A DNA stretch of 33,744 nt from Bacteroidota bacterium (GTDB taxonomy: Bacteria; Bacteroidota; Bacteroidia; Sphingobacteriales; Sphingobacteriaceae). The translations under genes and the position numbers were made by a program. Position 1 is the first letter of the stretch, and the number at the start of each line of letters is the position of its first letter. Below are positions 15,518 to 22,590 of this stretch, piece by piece. The stretch covers positions 1 through 33,744 of the forward strand of contig JABDAU010000041.1 of the NCBI GenBank assembly GCA_013289045.1. The letters run 5' to 3'. The notes beneath the pieces are model-generated. The model searched no databases. It was not told the DNA's origin and saw nothing but the letters and a program-made list of their open reading frames with translations.

Positions 15518-16474
15518 ATGCAACCATTGGCTATAGGTGTTTTAGCACTTGTTTTTATTTTCCTGATCATTATCTTCAATTCATTTGTGACTGTAAAACA
15601 GGGCACTATTGCAGTAATAACTGTATTCGGCAAGTACCGCCGTATCCTCACTCCCGGCCTTAACTTTAAAGTGCCGCTCATCGAAAGCATTTATTCGCGT
15701 ATATCTATCCAGAACCGCTCGGTAGAACTGGAGTTCCAGGCCGTGACCTTCGACCAGGCAAACGTTTATTTCAAGGCCATGCTGCTGTATTCAGTGCTCG
15801 ACCAACAGGAACAGACCATAAAAAACGTTGCGTTTAAATTTGTTGACGAACGTAACCTTATGCAGGCCCTTGTACGTACAGTAGAGGGTTCGATACGTGC
15901 CTTCGTGGCTACCAAGCGGCAGGCCGAAGTGCTGGTGCTGCGCCGCGATATAGTGGAACATGTAAAAGAGCAGCTGGACCAGATCCTTGAAAACTGGGGT
16001 TATCATTTGCAGGACCTGCAGCTGAACGACATAACATTTGACGATGTGATCATGAAGTCGATGAGCCAGGTAGTAGCATCGAATAACCTGAAGGCAGCCG
16101 CTGAGAACGAAGGGCAGGCATTACTCATCACCAAAACCAAAGCTGCTGAGGCAGAGGGCAATGCGATCAAGATCTCTGCTGAGGCTGAACGCCAGGCCTC
16201 ACAATTACGCGGGCAAGGCGTTGCATTGTTCCGCCAGGAAGTGGCTAAGGGTATGAGCGTGGCCGCATTGGAAATGGAAAAAGCGCATATGGATACCTCG
16301 GTGATCTTATTCACCATGTGGACGGAAGCCATCAAGCATTTCGCCGAAAACTCGGATGGTAACGTAATATTCCTTGATGGCTCGACCGATTCCATGTCGC
16401 AAACCATGAAAGAAATGATGAGCTTAAACCTTATGAGCGGAGATAAGTCAAAAACGACGAAACCAAAGGCATAG
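15518..16474 (+). CDS. SPFH/band 7 domain membrane protein (stomatin/QmcA-like)
   Basis: Protein of 318 aa with one N-terminal membrane anchor (about 5-25), then an SPFH domain (about 27-190) starting VTVKQGTIAVITVFGKYRRI and LTPGLNFKVPL. A helical Ala/Glu-rich coiled-coil follows (about 195-255: AAAENEGQALLITKTKAAEAE), as in stomatins and QmcA. These proteins oligomerise on the inner membrane into microdomain-like cages that often hold proteases. The linker GSTDSMSQTMKEMMSLNLMS near the C-terminus is Met/Ser-rich. The DUF922 gene starts 23 bp downstream on the same strand, so they are probably cotranscribed. No NfeD partner is adjacent. Confidence 0.93.
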   Translation: MQPLAIGVLALVFIFLIIIFNSFVTVKQGTIAVITVFGKYRRILTPGLNFKVPLIESIYSRISIQNRSVELEFQAVTFDQANVYFKAMLLYSVLDQQEQTIKNVAFKFVDERNLMQALVRTVEGSIRAFVATKRQAEVLVLRRDIVEHVKEQLDQILENWGYHLQDLQLNDITFDDVIMKSMSQVVASNNLKAAAENEGQALLITKTKAAEAEGNAIKISAEAERQASQLRGQGVALFRQEVAKGMSVAALEMEKAHMDTSVILFTMWTEAIKHFAENSDGNVIFLDGSTDSMSQTMKEMMSLNLMSGDKSKTTKPKA

Positions 16475-16497
16475 GAAATACTAATTGATTTACACTA

Positions 16498-17061
16498 ATG
16501 AAATTTAAGCTATTGTGGGTGACAAGTGCGTTGATGCTGAATTTTATTACCCTGCAAAAGTTGGCTGCGCAGCAGCATGATTATCACCAGTTAACCATTG
16601 ATGATTTCCAGGGCGTGCCGCGTTCAAACGGAACCGATGTAATTGCCTATACCAACTGCACCATCGATTTCCATTACGAAGCTGCACCTAAAAACGGTTA
16701 TTACCTGCTCAACTTCCGCATTACCATGCAGATGAACCATAATAAATCTTGGATGGATAAAGCGCGTGTAATTTCGCAGCAGCAACTGACAGAGATATTA
16801 CGCCATGAGCAGGGCCACTATATCATCGCCTTTATGGAGCAGCAGGAACTTTTGCGCGTTGTTGGCCGCACAGTCTTTCACGAAGATTATCAGCGTGTTG
16901 CACAACAGATCTTCGACCGTATAGATGCCAAATATAAACAGTTGAACCATGATTATGATGACGACACCCATCACATGGTCGACCGTACGCAGCAAACCAG
17001 TTGGAATAAATATTTCGACAAGCAGCTGGCGTATATGCCGCCGCCAAAGGAAGTATATTAA
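16498..17061 (+). CDS. DUF922 secreted protein with HExxH motif
   Basis: Protein of 187 aa with a hydrophobic N-terminus (about 4-20, cleavage likely near KLAAQQ) and a DUF922-type body: LTIDDFQGVPRSNGTDVIAY, a beta-rich middle, and ILRHEQGHYIIAFMEQQEL. The motif HEQGH (103-107) matches the zinc-protease HExxH signature, and the family is placed among zincin-like putative peptidases. No activity is established for the family as far as I know. It follows the SPFH gene by 23 bp, and its stop overlaps that of the convergent hydrolase through a shared TTAA. Confidence 0.85.
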   Translation: MKFKLLWVTSALMLNFITLQKLAAQQHDYHQLTIDDFQGVPRSNGTDVIAYTNCTIDFHYEAAPKNGYYLLNFRITMQMNHNKSWMDKARVISQQQLTEILRHEQGHYIIAFMEQQELLRVVGRTVFHEDYQRVAQQIFDRIDAKYKQLNHDYDDDTHHMVDRTQQTSWNKYFDKQLAYMPPPKEVY

Positions 17062-18014
17062 TTTCCAGGGACTATTTCAGCCGCCGCGCTGATTATGTCC
17101 TGCTGAAAAAGGTCAGGCTCGGAATAAGGTATGCTATGGCCCGATTTTTCAAACACGAATATGCCCTTCTTAGGCGCTTTTATCAGCTTATAATATTCCT
17201 CGCTGATGGCATGGTTTGTTTGCTCGTCACTTTTACCTGCAAAGAAATAAACCGGGCAGTTTACAGCCGGTAACTCTTTCTTTAGGTCATGCACCCAGGC
17301 CTCGTTTATTAGTGAGTACATCCATTGCATTTGCGGATCAAAGAAGTAGGTGTGCAGCATTTGTTCATCCATTTTTGCGCCATTTATTAAAATGAACATC
17401 CACTTACGGTCGAGATATATTTGTTCTGTATTTTCAAACGGGATCTTTACACTATCCAGTTCAGCAATAGCTTTTTTGTTGGTATCACTTTTAGCCTTCT
17501 CTTTCATCTCCTGAAGCAACATTCTTTCGCTTGTTACCTGGTCGATCACCGGGCTTACTGCAAAATAAGCGTAAAGTTTTTCGGGCATATGCTTAGCCAG
17601 GTCAAAGCCCAAAACGGTTCCCCACGACCATCCAAATACAAATAATTTCTTACGTTGAAATTCACCGAGAAGGGTATCGACCATATCCCGCGCATCCTGT
17701 TCACAAAGGGTCACAGTAACAGGCTTTGGCGATGGGTTTAACTGCATCGTTTTTCCGCAATTGCGCTGATCCCATTCCACTAAAATAAAATGCTGCCTGA
17801 GGTTGGTTGTAAAAGTATCTGAGGTTCCGATACTCGATTGGCCCGGACCACCTGTTATGAATAGCAGCAAAGGCTTTTGCCTGTCGGCACCCCTGATGGA
17901 TACAAATTGTTTGATACCGCCGATATTGAAAGTCGCGGTGGTATCTATTGGCTTTTGGGCGAAGGCAGCATTAAGGCAGCATAAATAAAGCAGCAAAAAG
18001 ATTAGCTTCTTCAT
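17058..18014 (-). CDS. Secreted alpha/beta hydrolase (proline iminopeptidase-like)
   Basis: Protein of 318 aa with a signal peptide (MKKLIFLLLYLCCLNAAFAQ) and an alpha/beta hydrolase fold. The oxyanion segment is FITGGPGQSS (52-61), close to the HGGPG of proline iminopeptidases but with Thr for His. The nucleophile elbow is GWSWGT with Ser130; Asp263 (KSDEQT) and His293 (KSGHSIP) complete the triad. WDQRNCGKT (81-89) also fits the S33 peptidase pattern. It lies 61 bp downstream of the Omp85-like gene on the same strand and may be cotranscribed with it. The substrate is unknown; an esterase is the alternative. Confidence 0.9.
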   Translation of the reverse strand: MKKLIFLLLYLCCLNAAFAQKPIDTTATFNIGGIKQFVSIRGADRQKPLLLFITGGPGQSSIGTSDTFTTNLRQHFILVEWDQRNCGKTMQLNPSPKPVTVTLCEQDARDMVDTLLGEFQRKKLFVFGWSWGTVLGFDLAKHMPEKLYAYFAVSPVIDQVTSERMLLQEMKEKAKSDTNKKAIAELDSVKIPFENTEQIYLDRKWMFILINGAKMDEQMLHTYFFDPQMQWMYSLINEAWVHDLKKELPAVNCPVYFFAGKSDEQTNHAISEEYYKLIKAPKKGIFVFEKSGHSIPYSEPDLFQQDIISAAAEIVPGN

Positions 18015-18075
18015 AGGACAGAATAGTTATATAAAATTACGTTAAGCAAAAGTAATTTACAACCCTGTAAGAATA

Positions 18076-19341
18076 TCAGAATGCTTCACCTACAGATATA
18101 AACAATCCTCTCGATCCCTGGTTACCGAAACCATAATTGGCGGATACGTTGGTTTTTGAAACCTTATTCAACTTAATTCGCAGCCCCGGCCCGAAACCCG
18201 GCTGAAAGGCTTGAAGCTTTGTGCCCTGCCCTGCTGAAAAAGATTCGGCGTTAAGAAATACGGTGCCGCCTATTAAACCATTTGCGGTGATGCGATAACG
18301 ATATTCTCCTTCAAAATATACCATCTGCGAGCCGCGAAACCTGCCCTGTATATAACCGCGACCGGTTGCCCAGTTGCTGTCCCATCCCGTGGCCGGCAGG
18401 TCGAGATATGGCGGCTTACCAGCTACGATAATCCAGTCATAATTCCACAATGCCAGTACGTTTCCCGAGCCTTCGGGCAAGTTGAAATATTTGCGCGCAT
18501 CGAAGATCACCGACTGCCATTCGCTGGTGCTGCCAAAAGCCTTGTCGGCGGTACGTAATTGAAGCCCTATATATGCGCCTTTAAACGGATTGATGGAATT
18601 ATCGCGCGAATCGTAAACGCCATTTAATGTAAAGCCGGATGATATCGAGCGGTTAGATGTACCATAGTTGGCGTAGTCGGAAACCATCCCGTTATTATTT
18701 CCTTTTTCGGAAATATTAAAGTGATCATCGAAATCAAATCCTATACCGGCAAAAAAATTTCCCGTAACCTTACGCAGTACCGTTTCATAAAGCTGGACGA
18801 GCGAATAATCCATTGGATCCTCGTTGGCGATCTTGGAGTCGCTGCCTAAGCCGTAGGTACTTTGCGGATATTTAAGGTATGCATAGTTGCCGATGAACTC
18901 GTAGTTATTATCTTTTGTAAAAAAGTTTGTCTGCACAGGCATAATGAACTGCTTTTTCTCTGTGTAAGACGCACTTGCCACAATTGATGAAATGCGCGAT
19001 TGCGGACCGGTACGGAAAGCCACATTGCCCGAAACCACAAGGGCAAAATTGGTAACCAGCGTATAGCCAATGGCCGGCACAACGGATATTTGTGGCTTTG
19101 TAGTAATGGAATCTACTTCAGGCGCAGACTTACTATGGAACAATTCATCCAGCTCATCCGAAAGGTCTTTTTGTGGAGTGCCTTTTTCGGTAACCACTAC
19201 TGTATCAGCTTTTTTGCGGGACTGCTGTCCTGGTGGTAATATCTTCTTTATAGGCACTCCCTGCTGTGTTTGCTGGGCGCAAACCGGCAATGTAAATAAT
19301 GCTGATACTATAAAAAGTATAAATTTCAGGTTCTGACGCAT
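18076..19341 (-). CDS. Omp85/BamA-TamA-like outer membrane barrel protein
   Basis: Protein of 421 aa with a signal peptide ending near CAQQ, a polar linker of about 70 residues, then a beta-barrel region from about 84 to the C-terminus. Barrel signs are alternating strands rich in Tyr/Gly/Asn, GVYDSRDNSINPFKGAYIGL typical of surface-antigen (Bac_surface_Ag) domains, and GRFRGSQMVYFEGEYRYRI, which resembles the conserved RGF-type motif of Omp85 strand 6. The protein ends in Phe. There are no POTRA domains, so it is a short, barrel-only member rather than BamA itself. Its partner or substrate is unknown; the secreted hydrolase gene lies just downstream. Confidence 0.85.
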   Translation of the reverse strand: MRQNLKFILFIVSALFTLPVCAQQTQQGVPIKKILPPGQQSRKKADTVVVTEKGTPQKDLSDELDELFHSKSAPEVDSITTKPQISVVPAIGYTLVTNFALVVSGNVAFRTGPQSRISSIVASASYTEKKQFIMPVQTNFFTKDNNYEFIGNYAYLKYPQSTYGLGSDSKIANEDPMDYSLVQLYETVLRKVTGNFFAGIGFDFDDHFNISEKGNNNGMVSDYANYGTSNRSISSGFTLNGVYDSRDNSINPFKGAYIGLQLRTADKAFGSTSEWQSVIFDARKYFNLPEGSGNVLALWNYDWIIVAGKPPYLDLPATGWDSNWATGRGYIQGRFRGSQMVYFEGEYRYRITANGLIGGTVFLNAESFSAGQGTKLQAFQPGFGPGLRIKLNKVSKTNVSANYGFGNQGSRGLFISVGEAF

Positions 19342-19537
19342 CAGTTTGTCAGTTAAATAATTGACCGGCGAATATCTATAATATTATATATAAATCAATA
19401 TTAAATAGATATAGTTTCAAGATTTCTTCATTTCATATAGCCAGCGGGAATAAAATAATCGATCAGCATCTGTAAAAAGAGATATTAATAACGATTAAAA
19501 TATTATCCTTTCGAAAGCTGCCTTCTTTTATCTGTTA

Positions 19538-19620
19538 GGTACTGTTATGTATAAAAATTCCCCAATTATTTTAGATAACACTTTCAAATTATATATTTGC
19601 ATTATTACCGTAACAGTACC
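19538..19620 (+). promoter_or_regulatory. Candidate operator pair and promoter of the GntR operon
   Basis: GGTACTGTTATG (19538-19549) and CGTAACAGTACC (19609-19620) are inverted copies differing at one position in 12, with 59 bp between them. They flank a perfect -7 element TATATTTG (19592-19599). The placement on both sides of the promoter suggests autorepression by the regulator encoded 23 bp downstream. The 12-mer TACTGTTATGTA at 19540 recurs before the GH127 gene (25828-25839). Confidence 0.5.
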
Positions 19621-19642
19621 ATACAGCAGACAACACCTAAGA

Positions 19643-20644
19643 ATGGATTATATTAAAATAGATGCAGATTCGCCTGTTCCAAAATACAAGCAGATCGTCA
19701 ATTCTTTTCATGTGGCTCTGGAAGAAAAACTGTTAAAAAAAGACCAGAAGCTACCATCTATAAACGAACTTTCGAAGAAATTTCAGCTATCCCGTGATAC
19801 TGTACTTGCGGCGTTTAACGATCTGCAGACGCGCGGCATCATCGTTTCAAAACATGGCAAGGGTTTTTACGTCAGCAAGGAAAACCCATCGCAGCAGCAT
19901 AAAATATTTCTGCTTTTTGATAAGCTGACTTCATATAAAGAAGACCTGTACGATGCCTTTAAAGAAGAGCTCAAACGCAAAGGCACTGTTGAGATTTTCT
20001 TCCATAACTTTAATACAAAAGCTTTTGAGACTTTAATAAAGGAAAGCATTGGCAATTATACGGCTTATGTGGTGATGCCTATCCCCACAAAAACGATTAC
20101 CGAAACGCTGGAGCTGATCCCAAAAGATAAACTGTACATCCTCGACCGTGGCCGTAAAATGTATGGGCAGTATTATCCTTCAGTTTGTCAGTCGTTCAGG
20201 AAGGACGTTTACAATGCATTGGTTTCAGGATTGAAGCTTTTGAAAAAATATGATAAGCTGATCCTGATGTTTTCAGAAGACGGCCATGCGCCGATGGACA
20301 TTAAGCGCGGCTTTATTCAGTTTTGCAGCGATTACAAATTTGAGCACAAAGTTACCACGAAAATGGATCGAGAAGTGCGGAAAGGCGAAGCCTATTTGGT
20401 TTTAGAAGACAAAAAACTTGTTGCCTTAGTAAAGCAGGCGCAGGAAAACGATTACCGTTTAGGCAAGGATATTGGCATTATATCTTACAACGACACGCCT
20501 TTGAAATCGGTAGTAGCCAATGGCATTACCGTTATATCAACTGATTTTGATGCGATGGGCCGCAATCTCGCTAACCTTATCCTCAACAAAAAGAAAGACC
20601 ATATCGAAAACCCAAGTAGCCTGATCATCCGGGCATCTTTATAA
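19643..20644 (+). CDS. GntR-family transcriptional regulator with periplasmic-binding-like sensor domain
   Basis: Read from ATG 19643 (333 aa): DYIKIDADSPVPKYKQIVNS is the usual N-terminus, whereas the upstream in-frame extension from 19547 runs through the promoter. Residues 10-76 form a GntR winged helix (KLPSINELSKKFQLSRDTVL, FNDLQTRGIIVSKHGKGFYV). The C-terminal part (about 85-330) looks like a LacI/periplasmic-binding sensor (GKDIGIISYNDTPLKSVVAN, ISTDFDAMGRNLANLIL). This GntR-plus-sugar-sensor layout is the one used by AraR-type sugar repressors. It heads an operon with the two cupin isomerases (7-bp gap) and probably represses the sugar locus. The ligand is unknown. Confidence 0.9.
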   Translation: MDYIKIDADSPVPKYKQIVNSFHVALEEKLLKKDQKLPSINELSKKFQLSRDTVLAAFNDLQTRGIIVSKHGKGFYVSKENPSQQHKIFLLFDKLTSYKEDLYDAFKEELKRKGTVEIFFHNFNTKAFETLIKESIGNYTAYVVMPIPTKTITETLELIPKDKLYILDRGRKMYGQYYPSVCQSFRKDVYNALVSGLKLLKKYDKLILMFSEDGHAPMDIKRGFIQFCSDYKFEHKVTTKMDREVRKGEAYLVLEDKKLVALVKQAQENDYRLGKDIGIISYNDTPLKSVVANGITVISTDFDAMGRNLANLILNKKKDHIENPSSLIIRASL

Positions 20645-20651
20645 ACAGATT

Positions 20652-21215
20652 ATGAATACGATTAGCGATAACAGCATAAAATTCAACAATACCGAAGGCG
20701 CTTTGGCCGGCGATAAAGTGATAGAAAGCCATAAAACCATAGGTCAGCTAAGCGGTATGTTTGCCGATGAGGAGGCGCGAAGTAAGATGGATCCGTCACA
20801 GCAGGTTTACCGTGTACAGGCATATTTACCTGTGCCCGATGGCACTCACGCGGGACTATTCTTTGGCACGACCTGGATAAAACCCGGCAAAGTTGGCGAC
20901 GAATATTTTATGACGCATGGTCATTTCCACCAACTGGCCGATCGCGGCGAGTATTACTGGGGATTAAAAGGGAACGGCGTGCTGATCCTGATGGACGAAC
21001 AGCGAAACGGCCGCGCGGAATATATGTACCCGGGCAGTCTGCATTATATTCCGGCCTGCACGGCGCACCGCGTTGCCAATACAGGCGATGAAGAACTGGT
21101 TTTTAGCGCATGCTGGCCATCAGATGCAGGGCATAATTACGATGAGATCAAGAAAAACGGCTTTTCAAAACGCCTGTTCGACCGCAAAGGCGTACCTACT
21201 TTGGAAGATATATAA
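20652..21215 (+). CDS. Cupin-type glucose-6-phosphate isomerase family protein, first copy
   Basis: Protein of 187 aa in the archaeal-type (cupin) phosphoglucose isomerase family, PF06560. The metal-binding set of the Pyrococcus enzyme is fully visible: HGHFHQLADRGEYY supplies His91, His93 and Glu100, and CTAHRVANTGDEEL supplies His139. The family interconverts glucose-6-phosphate and fructose-6-phosphate on a metal-bound jelly-roll; bacterial members may act on other sugars. It sits 7 bp after the regulator and 5 bp before a second cupin isomerase, so the three are one operon. It has no signal peptide, so is cytoplasmic. The substrate in this context is uncertain. Confidence 0.88.
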   Translation: MNTISDNSIKFNNTEGALAGDKVIESHKTIGQLSGMFADEEARSKMDPSQQVYRVQAYLPVPDGTHAGLFFGTTWIKPGKVGDEYFMTHGHFHQLADRGEYYWGLKGNGVLILMDEQRNGRAEYMYPGSLHYIPACTAHRVANTGDEELVFSACWPSDAGHNYDEIKKNGFSKRLFDRKGVPTLEDI

Positions 21216-21220
21216 ACGAT

Positions 21221-22003
21221 ATGAATTTCTATCCCGGTTTAAATATCCATCCTACCGATCATCCGCTTGGGTTCGAATATGGCAGCGATTGCTTCGGCCC
21301 AAAAGTGGAGCAGCGTAAACTCGACGATATCCGCAAAAGTCTCCGCGAACCCAATTGTGATGGCCCCGAAGTGGTGTATTCCATAGCGATGGATGTTGGC
21401 AAGACGAAGGACAAACCTACGCTGCAAAAAATGATGCTTTTATATGGCGTGGTAACTTATGCCGCAGGTAAGCTGGGCGATGAGCCGGTACGCAGCCAGG
21501 GGCATATTCATAAAAAATCGTTGCACAGCGGCTGGTCGCCGCCGGAATTGTACGAGATATGTAGCGGTAAGGCCATTATTTATATGCAGGAATTTGCGCA
21601 GGATGATCCAGGTCGCTGTTTTGCGGTTTATGCAGGCCCGGGCGATACGGTAGTTGTACCGCCAGAATGGGCACATGCCACCATCAGCGCCGACCCAAAC
21701 ACACCGCTAACCTTCGGCGCCTGGTGCGACAGGGAATATGGTTTTTTGTATGACAAGGTCCGTGCGCATAATGGCCTTGCCTGGTACCCGCTGATCAATG
21801 CAGATGGTGCGATTGAATGGAAGCCCAATACCAATTATGAACCGTCGGAATTAATCATTAAAGAACCTGCTGATTATAGTAATTCTCTCCAAATCGGAAA
21901 AAGCGTTCCTATTTACACCCAGTTCGAGCAGGACCCTGCCAAATTCCAGTGGGTATCGCAGCCGGTTTTGAAAGCCGCTGTTTGGGAGAATTTTGTACCG
22001 TGA
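21221..22003 (+). CDS. Cupin-type glucose-6-phosphate isomerase family protein, second copy
   Basis: Protein of 260 aa, related to the preceding gene but clearly diverged and longer at both ends. The cupin motif is SQGHIHKKSLHSGWSPPELY, giving His95, His97 and a more distant Glu109. The second motif GDTVVVPPEWAHATIS gives His152. The stretched spacing between the His pair and Glu, against the first copy, suggests an altered active-site loop. About 60 residues beyond the cupin fold extend the C-terminus. Two unlike members in tandem suggest a heteromer, successive steps, or different sugars. It is the last gene of the regulator operon. Confidence 0.85.
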   Translation: MNFYPGLNIHPTDHPLGFEYGSDCFGPKVEQRKLDDIRKSLREPNCDGPEVVYSIAMDVGKTKDKPTLQKMMLLYGVVTYAAGKLGDEPVRSQGHIHKKSLHSGWSPPELYEICSGKAIIYMQEFAQDDPGRCFAVYAGPGDTVVVPPEWAHATISADPNTPLTFGAWCDREYGFLYDKVRAHNGLAWYPLINADGAIEWKPNTNYEPSELIIKEPADYSNSLQIGKSVPIYTQFEQDPAKFQWVSQPVLKAAVWENFVP

Positions 22004-22032
22004 AAATTTTAGTTTTCGTTTAACCACTTAGC

Positions 22033-22074
22033 TTAACCACAGAGGACACTGAGATGTACACAGAGATCTCAGAG
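22033..22074. repeat. ACCACAGAGG-type dispersed repeat, copy 2
   Basis: Aligns to 14725-14766 over 42 bp with about six differences. A near-complement of its start, CACTTTGTGGTTT, occurs about 30 bp further on (22105-22117), so the pair could fold into an imperfect hairpin. Confidence 0.7.
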
Positions 22075-22135
22075 CCTTTTCTTGTAGTTTAAGAGGCCGC
22101 TTTTCACTTTGTGGTTTCAGAGTACCGTGCATTTT

Positions 22136-22193
22136 ACCCCCACCTCCGTAGGAGTCCTTTGGACCGGCCTCCCCTTAATCTTAGGGGGAGGCC
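22136..22193. repeat. C/G-tract hairpin region
   Basis: Contains GTCC-TTT-GGAC (22154-22164) and a 9-bp stem, GGCCTCCCC (22166-22174) with GGGGAGGCC (22185-22193), around a 10-nt loop. No U-tract follows. It is related in style to the element at 2927-2980. Confidence 0.5.
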
Positions 22194-22222
22194 GAGTATA
22201 GAGCGACAGGTAATGAACTATG

Positions 22223-22324
22223 TGCGTTAGGGATTGTAGGGGTTTAGCCCGCAGGGCCGGAGCGCAGCGTAGCCCCGAAAAGCCCGGGCCGCTTCGAGGG
22301 CCTCAGCGCGGGCTGCGGTAACGC
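22223..22324. repeat. TGCGTTAGGGAT-type intergenic element, copy 2
   Basis: The 102-bp copy of the element at 14893-15020. The ends TGCGTTAGGGAT and GGCTGCGGTAACGC are conserved, and the 3' module GCCGCTTCGAGGGCCTCAGC is identical. AGCCCG and CGGGCT can pair around the module. Confidence 0.75.
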
Positions 22325-22425
22325 CCTGTGTTAGTTAATTAGAGATTAGTGCTTAGCCCGATCGGTGACACACTAAAATATCAACTAAAAAATCAGTCCT
22401 GGAAATTTATTAAAATGAACAATTA

Positions 22426-22447
22426 TATGTAGTATTGTATCTACATA
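22426..22447. promoter_or_regulatory. Small palindrome upstream of the isomerase-symporter operon
   Basis: TATGTAG (22426-22432) and CTACATA (22441-22447) form a perfect 7-bp inverted repeat with an 8-bp spacer, about 145 bp before the start of the PMI gene. It might be an operator for a dimeric regulator. Its similarity to the sites near the GntR and GH127 genes is weak. Confidence 0.3.
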
Positions 22448-22590
22448 CTAAATTAAATATTTTGGATTAGTAAAACGATTAACTATGATATTTAAACAGA
22501 TTTGCTATTTTTAGTGCGCCAATTATAGTACCGGAAATAACAGGCTGTGATTAATACCTAACCTATTTTATAACTAATAACAGCAGAACA

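Larger units (their letters stand above)
22004..22590. other. Intergenic stretch with repeats and the PMI promoter region
   Basis: These 587 bp hold no gene I can support. In order: the second ACCACAGAGG repeat (22033-22074); a C-tract/G-tract hairpin region (22136-22193) with GGCCTCCCC facing GGGGAGGCC; the second TGCGTTAGGGAT element (22223-22324); then about 260 bp of A/T-rich DNA with a small palindrome (22426-22447) that should contain the promoter of the isomerase-symporter operon. Confidence 0.6.

Noticed and set aside
19547..19642. In-frame N-terminal extension of the GntR regulator
   Set aside because: It spans the -7 element and the right-hand operator, and the family N-terminus begins at 19643.
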